NCBI GenBank assembly: GCA_964560135.1
Contig: CAZLKN010000001.1
Coordinates: 124,001 to 188,000 of the forward strand
Reading direction: 5' to 3'
DNA: 64,000 nt
Source of the DNA: CAZLKN01 sp964560135
GTDB lineage: Bacteria; Actinomycetota; JAICYB01
The notes under the pieces were generated by a model. That model saw only the letters and a program-made list of their open reading frames with translations, did not search any database and was not told the DNA's origin. The position numbers and the translations under genes are program-made. This document shows positions 1 through 6,896 of this stretch, one piece after another (position 1 is the first letter of the stretch; each line of letters begins with the position of its first letter).

Positions 1-1163
1 ATCCGCTCCACCTCGCCCTTCGACATGCCGCTCAGATCCGCCGCCAGCACCGCTACGACCCCTGCCGCCACCAACAGCCCGGTCCCGTGATGGCGCAGCC
101 GGACGAGCCCGGCAGCCGCCGCGGGGCCCACGGTCAGCGCGAACGCGCCGAGGTTGCCGAAGACGAAATAGGCGTAGGGACGACGGCTCGCCAGGCCCGC
201 GAAGTATCGCTCCTGGGTGGCGGCCAGCCCGTCGAGCCACCAGAAGCCGTTGACCACGAAGGCGGCGGTGACTGCGGCGATGCCGATCGACCCGAATGCC
301 AGCGGACGGATCCGCCGCCGCCAGATCGCCACGGCCAGGACGACCGCACCCAGGGGGACGAGTCCGTAGGAGGCGTGGAGGCCGAGGCCGCAGACGATCC
401 CTCCGCCGAGTGCCTGGAGATCGCCGAGGAGGTCGCGGCGTCCGGTGGCGAGCACGATCAGAGCGATCCCCCAGGCTCCCATCCCCAGGTACAGGGCATC
501 TGCGGAGGTGGCCAGCCAGATCGCCGCGGGGGCCAGGACGAGGAACGGCGCTGCGGCCCGCGCGCGCACCTCGCCGGCCATCTCGCGCAACGCCAGCAGG
601 ACCCCCGGCACGGCGGCGGCCCCGCCGGCGATCACGAGGACGGCGGCCCAACCCGCGCCTCCGAGTCCGATCCGCCCCATCCACCACAGCAGGAGCAGGA
701 ACCCGGGCGGATGTCCCTGCACGTGGATCGTGTACTCCGCGATGCGGTCGGTGAAGGTCTCGAGGAACGGACCCGGAGCGTCCACGAACTGGAGGCTGTG
801 CAGGTAGTCCGGTCCGTGGCGCAGCGGCGCCGTCAGGGCGGCGGTCCCGTCCACGAGCGCCAGCGACACCGCCCAGGCCGCCGCCGCGGCCGCAGCCGAC
901 CACAGCAGGGCCCGCCACGGCAGCCGCTCCGCGAATCCCGGTCCCCACCGGATCACACCGGCGGCGACGACCACGGGGAGCACCAGAAACAGGTTCAGCC
1001 TCGGGGATAGGTCGCCCATGATCGGCGGCGTCTCGACGAATACGCGTGTTCCCGCCGCCTCCACGATCCGGCCGGCGATGTGGCTGCCCACGACCAGCAC
1101 GACCCAGACGGCGAGGGCCGCCGTCGTGCGATCGGGCCTGGTGACGCGGTTGCGGATGGTCAT
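1..1163 (-). CDS. Polytopic membrane protein, glycosyltransferase-like (3' end outside window)
   Basis: The minus strand is open from an ATG at 1163 to the window edge, giving 387 residues with no stop. The protein is strongly hydrophobic, with about nine predicted membrane segments. The part present ends in DLSGMSKGEVER. Actinobacterial membrane glycosyltransferases of the arabinofuranosyl/mannosyltransferase type often carry a similar SKGEVERIW motif before their last helices, so I infer a polyprenyl-phosphate-sugar-dependent enzyme of envelope glycan assembly. The residues HPPGF and the aromatic loop EYTIHVQG (about residues 145-160) may belong to the luminal catalytic face. It diverges from a GT2 gene 40 bp away, which fits a shared envelope role. 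The exact sugar and acceptor cannot be read from the sequence. A long plus-strand reading frame across the same DNA is its shadow. Confidence 0.75.
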   Translation of the reverse strand, partial: MTIRNRVTRPDRTTAALAVWVVLVVGSHIAGRIVEAAGTRVFVETPPIMGDLSPRLNLFLVLPVVVAAGVIRWGPGFAERLPWRALLWSAAAAAAAWAVSLALVDGTAALTAPLRHGPDYLHSLQFVDAPGPFLETFTDRIAEYTIHVQGHPPGFLLLLWWMGRIGLGGAGWAAVLVIAGGAAAVPGVLLALREMAGEVRARAAAPFLVLAPAAIWLATSADALYLGMGAWGIALIVLATGRRDLLGDLQALGGGIVCGLGLHASYGLVPLGAVVLAVAIWRRRIRPLAFGSIGIAAVTAAFVVNGFWWLDGLAATQERYFAGLASRRPYAYFVFGNLGAFALTVGPAAAAGLVRLRHHGTGLLVAAGVVAVLAADLSGMSKGEVER

Positions 1164-1191
1164 GGGTTGTGCCGGGATGCGACCCCCTGGG

Positions 1192-1197
1192 TAGCAT
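1192..1197 (+). promoter_or_regulatory. -10 box of a probable leaderless transcript
   Basis: TAGCAT (TAnnnT) ends 6 bp before the GTG at 1204, so transcription would start at or next to the start codon. No Shine-Dalgarno sequence precedes this GTG. A weak -35-like TTGTGC lies at 1167-1172 with a 19-bp spacer. The same arrangement recurs at several genes in this window. Confidence 0.5.
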
Positions 1198-1203
1198 CTC
1201 AGG

Positions 1204-1845
1204 GTGCCCGACGTCATCCTTCCCGTGCTCAACGAAGCCGAGGCGATCCCCTGGGTGCTCGACCGGATGCCGTCCGGCTACCGCCCGATCGTGGTGGACA
1301 ACGATTCCACCGACGGCTCGGCGGACATCGCCCGCGCGCGCGGCGCTCTCGTCCTCAACGAGCCGCAGCGCGGTTTCGGGGCCGCCTGCTACCGGGGTCT
1401 GCAGGCCGCCACCGACGACCTCGTGTGCTTCATGGACTGCGACGGTTCCCTGGATCCGCGGATGCTGCCGCATGTCGCCGAACCCGTCACCGCCGGCGTG
1501 GCGGATCTGATGCTGGGCGAGCGGATCCCCGAGCGCGGTGCCTGGCCCCCGCACGCCCGTATCGCCAACCGGGTGCTCGCCCTGGAGATGCGGCGTCGCT
1601 TCAAGCTCCGCCTGCGTGATCTCGGACCGATGCGGGCCGCCCGTCGCGAGGACCTGCTCGCGCTGGGCATCCGCGACCGTGGTTTCGGGTGGCCGTTGGA
1701 GATGGTGGTCCGCGCCGCCGAGGCCGACTGGCGCATCCGGGAGGTGCCGATCCCGTACTTGGCCCGGGCCGGCAAGTCGAAGGTGACGGGCACCGTGAAA
1801 GGCACGCTCCGCACGATCCGCGACATGGGCCGGGTGCTGCGGTGA
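1204..1845 (+). CDS. Family 2 glycosyltransferase (dolichyl-phosphate-mannose synthase-like)
   Basis: This 213-residue protein has the GT-A fold signature of GT2 enzymes: an N-terminal nucleotide-sugar region (ILPVLNEAEAIPWVL, then VVDNDSTDGS at about 36-45) and a metal-binding DxD in FMDCDGSLDP (about 77-86). It lacks the C-terminal membrane helices of larger family members, so it should be a cytosolic or peripheral enzyme that moves a sugar from a nucleotide donor to a lipid-phosphate carrier. The start is the GTG at 1204, 6 bp after a TAGCAT box and without an SD. The stop overlaps the start of the next gene (GTGA), so the following genes form an operon with it. Together with the DUF2064 gene and the divergent membrane transferase it suggests an envelope glycan cluster. 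Confidence 0.85.
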   Translation: MPDVILPVLNEAEAIPWVLDRMPSGYRPIVVDNDSTDGSADIARARGALVLNEPQRGFGAACYRGLQAATDDLVCFMDCDGSLDPRMLPHVAEPVTAGVADLMLGERIPERGAWPPHARIANRVLALEMRRRFKLRLRDLGPMRAARREDLLALGIRDRGFGWPLEMVVRAAEADWRIREVPIPYLARAGKSKVTGTVKGTLRTIRDMGRVLR

Positions 1846-2522
1846 GCGACGCGGCGTTGATCGTGATCGCGAAGGCGCCGGTGCCGGGGAAGTCGAAGAC
1901 CCGACTGTGTCCACCGTGTACCCCGGAGCAGGCCGCCCGTCTCGCCGAGGCCGCGCTCGCCGACACGCTGGAGGCCGTGGCCGCCACTGCGGCGGTGCGG
2001 CGGGTTCTCGCCCTCGACGGCGTCCCGGGGGCGTGGCTGCCGGAGGGCTTCGAGGTGATCGTCCAGCGAGGGGACGGTCTCGACCAACGCCTGGCCGCCG
2101 CGTTCGAAGACACCGGGGGCCCGGCGTTGCTCATCGGGATGGATACCCCGCAGGTCACCCCGTCCCTGCTGACGCACGCGATCGACGAGCTCCTGTCCCC
2201 CGGCACCGACGCGGTGCTCGGTCCGGCGGACGACGGGGGATGGTGGGCGATGGGCCTGCGCGTCCCCGACGGACGCGCCGTCGAGGGAGTCCCGATGTCC
2301 ACCGGGCACACCGGACGAGCGCAGCTGCGACGTCTCGAGGAACTGGGCCGGCGGGTGAAGATGCTGCCCGCGCTCCGCGACATCGACCGCTTCACCGACG
2401 CGGTGGACGTCGCCGAGCGGCTCCCGGGTTCCATGTTGCATGCGACGCTGTCCGAGATCCTGCGGTCGGCCGACGACGGAGAGCTGGCGTGGGCGAGCGA
2501 TCGGATCCTGAAGTCCCGGTGA
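1842..2522 (+). CDS. DUF2064 / TIGR04282-type glycosyltransferase-like protein
   Basis: A 226-residue protein with the N-terminal IAKAPVPGKSKTRL, a hallmark of the DUF2064 family, whose fold resembles nucleotide-diphospho-sugar transferases (MobA/cofC-like). Further family features are LIGMDTPQV (about 101-109) and GPADDGGWWAMGL (about 127-139), which supply the acidic metal-binding residues. GT2 and DUF2064 genes are commonly adjacent in bacteria, as here. The enzyme is presumed to transfer or activate a sugar; the substrate is unknown. The GTG start at 1842 overlaps the upstream stop by four bases. A longer frame beginning at 1689 would overlap the GT2 gene by 50 codons and is not preferred. 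Confidence 0.85.
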   Translation: MSDAALIVIAKAPVPGKSKTRLCPPCTPEQAARLAEAALADTLEAVAATAAVRRVLALDGVPGAWLPEGFEVIVQRGDGLDQRLAAAFEDTGGPALLIGMDTPQVTPSLLTHAIDELLSPGTDAVLGPADDGGWWAMGLRVPDGRAVEGVPMSTGHTGRAQLRRLEELGRRVKMLPALRDIDRFTDAVDVAERLPGSMLHATLSEILRSADDGELAWASDRILKSR

Positions 2523-3676
2523 GACCGGAGGGCCCCGCCGGCCGGTTCCGCGCCGGTCCCTTCCGCGAAGACGCCTTCCCGAGCCCGGTCCGCTCCGAGC
2601 GGACGGCGGCCGTGCTCGGGATCGCCCTGGGGGTGGCCTTCGGGGTCTGTTTCCTCACCGGAGTGCTGTCGCACCTGATCCAGCACCCGCCGCAGTGGTT
2701 CGTCTGGCCGTCGCGGCCCGTGGGCTTGTACCGGATCACGCAGGGGGTCCACGTCGCGACGGGGATCGCCACGATCCCGCTGCTTCTCGCCAAGCTGTGG
2801 GCCGTGTACCCGTATTTCTGGCGCTGGCCCCCGCTGGAGGGTGTGGCTCACGCCGTGGAGCGGGCCAGCCTCCTGCCGCTCGTGGGCGGGGGTGTGTTCA
2901 TGCTCTTCACCGGCCTCGCCAACACCTACGGCTGGTACCCGTGGGGGTTCTTCTTCCCGCGCGCGCACTTCTGGGGAGCGTGGATCACGATCGGCGCTCT
3001 CGTCGTCCATGTCGGCGCGAAGGCGGGTGTGACGTGGGCGGCGCTCCGGCGCCGGCAGACCGGGGAGCCTGAGATCGCGGGCCTGGACCGCCGGGGATTC
3101 CTCCTGACGGTCTTCGGTGCCGCGGGCCTGCTGACGCTGGCCACGGTCGGCCAGACGGTGCGTCCGCTCCGGCGGATCTCGCTGCTCGCCGCCCGCGATC
3201 CGGACGCGGGCCCCCAGGGATTCCCCGTGAACACCAGCGCCCGGGAGGCGCGGGTCGAGGACCTGGTCGGCGACCCCGGGTACCGGCTGGTCGTGGAGGG
3301 GGCCGTGGGGCGCAGGCTCGAACTCTCGCTGGACGACCTGCGTGCGATGCCGCAGCACGAGGCCGTCCTGCCGATCGCCTGCGTGGAGGGATGGAGCGCG
3401 TCGGCCCGCTGGCGCGGGGTCCGGCTGCGCGATGTGCTCGATGCGGCCGGAGCGCCGGCGGATGCGGCCGTCCGCGTGGAATCGCTCCAGCCGCGGGGGG
3501 TGTACCGCACCAGCGACGTGAACCGTCCGCATGCCCGGGACCGCGACACGCTGCTGGCCCTGGAGGTGAACGGCGAACCGCTGCATCCCGACCACGGGTT
3601 CCCGTGCCGGTTGATCGGACCGAACCGCCCGGGGGTGATGCAGACCAAGTGGGTGAACCGGGTCGTGGTGACGTGA
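2519..3676 (+). CDS. Membrane cytochrome b-like / sulfite-oxidase-type molybdopterin oxidoreductase fusion
   Basis: The 385-residue protein combines about five membrane segments (residues 30-210) with a C-terminal SUOX-type molybdopterin-binding domain (about 250-385). Histidines in GVHVATG and VVHVGAKAG lie in helices and could ligate heme b, as in cytochrome b561-like modules. Cys288 in IACVEGWS matches the conserved cysteine that ligates molybdenum in sulfite oxidase-type enzymes. A likely job is passing electrons between an extracytoplasmic Mo domain and the membrane pool, similar to YedY/YedZ (MsrPQ) but in one chain. No twin-arginine signal is seen at the N-terminus; RRGF precedes the last helix before the Mo domain. 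The GTG at 2519 overlaps the upstream stop (GTGA); another in-frame GTG lies at 2489. The physiological substrate is not evident. Confidence 0.8.
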   Translation: MRPEGPAGRFRAGPFREDAFPSPVRSERTAAVLGIALGVAFGVCFLTGVLSHLIQHPPQWFVWPSRPVGLYRITQGVHVATGIATIPLLLAKLWAVYPYFWRWPPLEGVAHAVERASLLPLVGGGVFMLFTGLANTYGWYPWGFFFPRAHFWGAWITIGALVVHVGAKAGVTWAALRRRQTGEPEIAGLDRRGFLLTVFGAAGLLTLATVGQTVRPLRRISLLAARDPDAGPQGFPVNTSAREARVEDLVGDPGYRLVVEGAVGRRLELSLDDLRAMPQHEAVLPIACVEGWSASARWRGVRLRDVLDAAGAPADAAVRVESLQPRGVYRTSDVNRPHARDRDTLLALEVNGEPLHPDHGFPCRLIGPNRPGVMQTKWVNRVVVT

Positions 3677-4305
3677 GCGTCCGGGCGGCCGGGCCCTACG
3701 GTTGGCGCTTCTGGCTGGGGGTGGCTGTGGGCTGGGCGCTGATCGCGGTCGGGTTGCGCGGATTGCTGGTGGACGCCCGGTTGACCGATCCGCCCGCCTT
3801 CGCCGTGTGGTTCGTCGGAGGGGCCCTCGTCCACGATCTGCTCTTCGCCCCGGCGGTCTGCGCGGCCGGGATGACGGTGCGCCGCCTGGTACCGGCGTCA
3901 TCGCGCCGGCCGGTGACGGTGGGACTGATCCTGTCGGGGATCGTGCTGCTGGTGGCCTTCCCGCTGCTTCGCGGGTACGGGCAGCGCCCAGCCAACCCGA
4001 CCTTGCAGCCGCGCAACTATTCCGCCGGGACGGCGCTCGTCCTCGGGGTGGTCTGGACCGTGGTGGGGGCCGGTGCCCTGGTCGCGCGCCGGCGCTCAGA
4101 CCCGGACGAGGAACCGGATCGTGTCCTCGTCGGCGTAGACGACCCGGCCGTCGGCGAGGACGGCGACGTCGAGGGCGCAGTCCGTCGCGAGGGGACGTCC
4201 GTCCCGGACCGGGACCCCATCGGTCCCGATCCGGTAGGCGAGGAGCTGCCTGGAGACGAAGCCGCAGACGGCGAGCCTCCCGTCGGCGAGGAAGGCGAGA
4301 CCTGA
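3673..4305 (+). CDS. Four-helix membrane protein with acidic C-terminal tail
   Basis: The predicted 210-residue protein has four clear membrane segments (about residues 10-30, 42-65, 78-98, 115-135). An acidic tail rich in Asp, Glu, Gly and Pro follows. Translation starts at a GTG overlapping the stop of the oxidoreductase gene (GTGA), so it is probably co-transcribed and may be a partner of that membrane enzyme. The last 70 codons lie antisense to the end of the convergent lipoprotein gene, and their odd composition is what a shadow frame would give. Either the overlap is real or the true stop is lost by a sequence error near 4090. I recognise no family. Confidence 0.6.
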   Translation: MSVRAAGPYGWRFWLGVAVGWALIAVGLRGLLVDARLTDPPAFAVWFVGGALVHDLLFAPAVCAAGMTVRRLVPASSRRPVTVGLILSGIVLLVAFPLLRGYGQRPANPTLQPRNYSAGTALVLGVVWTVVGAGALVARRRSDPDEEPDRVLVGVDDPAVGEDGDVEGAVRREGTSVPDRDPIGPDPVGEELPGDEAADGEPPVGEEGET

Positions 4306-5001
4306 CGGCGCGGTCCGCGGTGGCAGTGCGGCGACCGACGCCGCCTCCGGGCCGGGGTTGCCCCGCGCCAGACGTTCCGGCTCGCGTCCGGGCGCGTTGT
4401 CGGCGACCCACAGCTCCCCGTCGGGGGTGAGGGTGAACGCGAACGGGTTGTGCCATCCGCCGCTGATGACCTCCGGCTGCTGGGCCGGATCCCCATCGGG
4501 ATCCAGCCGCAGGATCTTCCCGTTCACGGTGTCGGGTTCGTCGACCAGGTCGGGCTCGAGCAGGTCGCCGACCCCGATCACGAGCGTGCCGCCGGGGGCG
4601 AAGGCGATACGGCCCCCGTTGGCCCGCTCGCGGCTCTGTGGCCCGACCCAGATGAGCCGGGCGGGCGGTGGTGCGACGCGGCCGACCACAAGAAGTCCGT
4701 CCGGGTCGGTCCAGGCGGCGAAGAGCTCATGACCGCGGACCGCCAGACCCAGCAGCCCACGCTGCCCGCCGGTGGAGACGCGCACCTCGGCCACCGCATC
4801 GGGCGCGAGCCACCCATTGCCATCCACGTGGCGCACCCGGCCCGTGAGCCGTTCGGCATACAGGAGGCCGCCGTCGGGAAGCGGCGCGAGGGCCGCGGGG
4901 AAGGCCGCGTCCTCCACCATCAGCCGTGGCAGCGGCGGCGTCCACAGACACGAGGCCGCGAGGACCGCCACGCTCGCGAGGGCCGCGAGTCGCAGCGTCA
5001 T
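4096..5001 (-). CDS. PQQ-type sugar dehydrogenase-like lipoprotein (beta-propeller)
   Basis: This 301-residue protein begins with a lipoprotein signal (MTLRLAALASVAVLAASC; lipobox Cys17) and continues as a six-bladed beta-propeller resembling glucose/sorbosone dehydrogenases (GSDH). Family-typical blocks are RGLLGLAV, NGGRIAFAPGGTLVIGVGD, TVNGKILRLDPDG and GGWHNPFAFT. Related enzymes oxidise aldose sugars with PQQ, but many paralogues have no proven activity, so the substrate is open. Its ATG overlaps the stop of the upstream epimerase gene (ATGA), suggesting translational coupling. Its 3' end overlaps the convergent membrane-protein frame by 210 bp; the propeller fold and normal codon pattern make this the more secure of the two frames. 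Confidence 0.8.
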   Translation of the reverse strand: MTLRLAALASVAVLAASCLWTPPLPRLMVEDAAFPAALAPLPDGGLLYAERLTGRVRHVDGNGWLAPDAVAEVRVSTGGQRGLLGLAVRGHELFAAWTDPDGLLVVGRVAPPPARLIWVGPQSRERANGGRIAFAPGGTLVIGVGDLLEPDLVDEPDTVNGKILRLDPDGDPAQQPEVISGGWHNPFAFTLTPDGELWVADNAPGREPERLARGNPGPEAASVAALPPRTAPSGLAFLADGRLAVCGFVSRQLLAYRIGTDGVPVRDGRPLATDCALDVAVLADGRVVYADEDTIRFLVRV

Positions 5002-6047
5002 CGCAGCGCGGCGGTGGCGAACTCCCACATCCCCTCCTCGAAGCCGATCTCGGCGCGGAAGCCGAGGATGTCCGTGGCGCGGTCGGGTGACGCGAAGACG
5101 TGGCGCACGTCGCCGAGCCGGTAGCGGGGGACGATCTCGGGACGCCGCGCCCCGTCCCCGAACGCTCGGGCCAGTGCCTCGGCCATCTCCCCGACGGTGT
5201 GGGGGACCCCGGAGCAGACGTTGAACGCGCCGGGTGCGGGGTCGGCGGTCAGCGTGATCACGTTGGCCCGGGCCACATCGCGCACGTGGACGAAGTCGCG
5301 GATCTGGCGGCCGTCCTCGAATACCTGCGGTGCCCGGTTGGCCTCGAGCGCCGACCGGAAGATGCTCGCCACCCCGGCATACGGCGTGTCCCGCGGCATC
5401 CGTGGCCCGTACACGTTGTGGTACCGGAGCACGGTCAGCGGCGCGCCGCTCTCCCGGGCGAAGGCGCGGCACAGGTCCTCTTGGTGGGCTTTGGTGGCCG
5501 CGTACACGTTGCGGGGATCGAGGGCTGCGTCCTCGGGTACGGCCTCGGCGGTGAGGTCGCGTCCGCACTCCGGGCACGGCGGCTCGAAGGCTCCCCGGTC
5601 CATCCGCTCGGCCGACCGGGGGCCGGGACGGACGTGTCCGTGCTCCGCGCAGCGGTAGCGTCCCTCGCCGTAGACCACCATCGACGACCCGAGGACGAAA
5701 CGCCCCGGGGAGCCCTGCTGGACGAGCGCCCGGAGGAGCATCGCGGTCCCGAGGTCGTTGTGGGACACGTAGTCGGTCACGTCGTCGAAGTCGGTGCCGA
5801 GGCCCACCATCGACGCCTGGTGGCAGACATGCTCGATCCCGTCCAGCGCGTCTGCGACCGTCGCCGAATCCCGGAGGTCGCCCCAGACGTACTCGGCCCC
5901 CCGGTTCAGATACGAGGGCTTGCCGTCGTGGGCGGCCGGGTGCAGCAGGTCGAGGACGCGCACCCGCCAGCCACGATCGACGAGATCGTCGACGATGTGC
6001 GATCCGATGAACCCGGCGCCGCCGGTGATCAGGACGCTCTGCGACAT
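4998..6047 (-). CDS. NAD-dependent epimerase/dehydratase with zinc-ribbon-like insert
   Basis: A 349-residue extended short-chain dehydrogenase: GGAGFIGSH Rossmann motif (about residues 9-17) and YAATK catalytic tyrosine/lysine motif after the substrate region. Between them is an insertion with Cys/His clusters (CAEHGH and CPECGRD, about 133-172) that resembles a metal-binding knuckle. This insert is known from actinobacterial and proteobacterial nucleotide-sugar epimerases such as dTDP-rhamnose 4-epimerase-like enzymes. The protein likely interconverts a nucleotide sugar for envelope glycans. The ATG at 6047 follows a TACCCT box by 8 bp, without an SD. An in-frame codon at 6107 would extend it by 20 residues but the NAD motif would then be displaced from the N-terminus. 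Confidence 0.85.
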   Translation of the reverse strand: MSQSVLITGGAGFIGSHIVDDLVDRGWRVRVLDLLHPAAHDGKPSYLNRGAEYVWGDLRDSATVADALDGIEHVCHQASMVGLGTDFDDVTDYVSHNDLGTAMLLRALVQQGSPGRFVLGSSMVVYGEGRYRCAEHGHVRPGPRSAERMDRGAFEPPCPECGRDLTAEAVPEDAALDPRNVYAATKAHQEDLCRAFARESGAPLTVLRYHNVYGPRMPRDTPYAGVASIFRSALEANRAPQVFEDGRQIRDFVHVRDVARANVITLTADPAPGAFNVCSGVPHTVGEMAEALARAFGDGARRPEIVPRYRLGDVRHVFASPDRATDILGFRAEIGFEEGMWEFATAALR

Positions 6048-6055
6048 GTGCGAAC

Positions 6056-6061
6056 AGGGTA
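6056..6061 (-). promoter_or_regulatory. -10 box of a probable leaderless transcript
   Basis: Read on the minus strand, TACCCT (TAnnnT) ends 8 bp before the epimerase ATG at 6047. No SD lies between. Matches the leaderless pattern of 1192-1197. Confidence 0.45.
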
Positions 6062-6136
6062 GCGGAGGGCGCCGGTCGCGCGATCTCGCGTGTAGCCGTG
6101 GGCCCATCGGGGCAAGCTTCCACCGGAGGGATCCAG

Positions 6137-6808
6137 ATGAAGCAGATCGGATACGACGACGTCCGGCGCCTGGCCGCCGGGGGCGCTCAGATCGTGGAGG
6201 TCCTCCCGCGGGAGGAGTACGAACACGAGCACATCGAGGGCGCGATCAGCATCCCCCTGAAGGAGCTCGAGGACCGCGTCGACGAGCTCGACCGCGACCG
6301 GCCGGTGATCCTGTATTGCAACGACTTCCTCTGAGACATGAGCCCACGGGCCGCGGTGCGGCTCGACATGCTCGGCTTCGAGGCCTACGACTACGCGGGC
6401 GGGAAGTCCGACTGGCGCTCCAGTGGCTTGCCGATGGAGCGCCACGGCGGCCGGCCCCCCATGGCCGTCGACGCGGTCCACGAGGTGGCGACTTGCCGTC
6501 CCGAGCAGACGATCGGCGATGTGCGGAAACAGCTGGAGGCCGAGGACGGCGAGGTCTGCGTGGTCACGAACGAGGACGGGATCGTGCTCGGCCGCCTCCG
6601 GAGTCGGCAGCTGGACGCCGACCCGGACGCCCGGGTGGACGCCGTCATGGAGTCCGGTCCGACGTCGGTGCGTGCCGACTCGGATCTCGACGACCTCGCC
6701 GGGCGCATGGAGCGCGCCTCGGTCGACCAGGTCCTCGTGACCGTGCCCGACGGCACGCTGCTCGGCGTCGTCACGCTCGCCGGCGCCCGCGCGGCACTCG
6801 GCTCCTGA
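6137..6808 (+). CDS. Rhodanese-CBS protein with in-frame UGA at the catalytic cysteine (candidate selenoprotein)
   Basis: Two reading frames (6137-6334 and the same phase to 6808) are separated by one TGA at 6332-6334. Read through, they give a 223-residue protein: rhodanese-like domain (about 1-100), then a pair of CBS motifs (about 110-222). The UGA is codon 66, in YCNDFL-U-DMSPRAA. Rhodaneses place their sulfur-carrying cysteine at the start of the active-site loop, and relatives of this type read C-D-[LM]-S-P-R-A there, so UGA replaces the catalytic Cys. Homology runs smoothly on both sides (LDMLGFEAYDYAGGKSDW follows). A GGAGGG ribosome site sits 6 bp before the ATG at 6137. A hairpin at 6340-6364 is a SECIS candidate. 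The CBS pair suggests adenylate-controlled sulfur/selenium transfer. Alternatives are a nonsense mutation or a base-call error of TGC/TGT. A second UGA-for-Cys gene in the window argues for selenocysteine. Confidence 0.8.
6340..6364 (+). promoter_or_regulatory. Candidate bacterial SECIS hairpin after the rhodanese UGA
   Basis: GAGCC (6340-6344) pairs with GGCTC (6360-6364), continued by CAC (6345-6347) with GTG (6356-6358). C6359 is bulged, and the 8-nt loop GGGCCGCG begins with two Gs. The loop begins 16 nt from the U of the UGA. A small apical loop with G in the first two positions, 16-37 nt from the UGA, is the published description of bacterial SECIS elements. High GC makes hairpins common, so this is supportive, not decisive. 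Confidence 0.5.
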
Positions 6809-6832
6809 GCGGCGTCGCGCTGGAGACGTGAG

Positions 6833-6856
6833 GAGGGGGCCCCGGAGGGCCCCCTC
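6833..6856. terminator. Bidirectional terminator-like hairpin between convergent genes
   Basis: A 10-bp stem (GAGGGGGCCC paired with GGGCCCCCTC, 4-nt loop) lies between the rhodanese stop at 6808 and the convergent repeat-protein stop at 6897. No long T-run follows. Confidence 0.6.
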
Positions 6857-6896
6857 ACTCGTGGCTCTTGGCGGCCGGAAGGCCGCGCCGAACCTG

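Noticed and set aside
87..1010. A 307-codon plus-strand frame with very polar, Gly/Arg/Pro-rich product
   Set aside because: Antisense to the membrane glycosyltransferase frame (1-1163, minus), whose hydrophobic helices and SKGEVER motif are far more protein-like.
1601..4456. A 951-codon minus-strand frame
   Set aside because: Arg/Pro-rich shadow of the plus-strand operon 1204-4305; no domain recognisable, and the plus-strand genes have clear families.
6338..6808. Separate CBS-only gene starting at an internal ATG
   Set aside because: Same frame as the rhodanese half, with active-site loop residues DMSPRAA before the CBS part and no SD at this ATG; read-through explains both halves.
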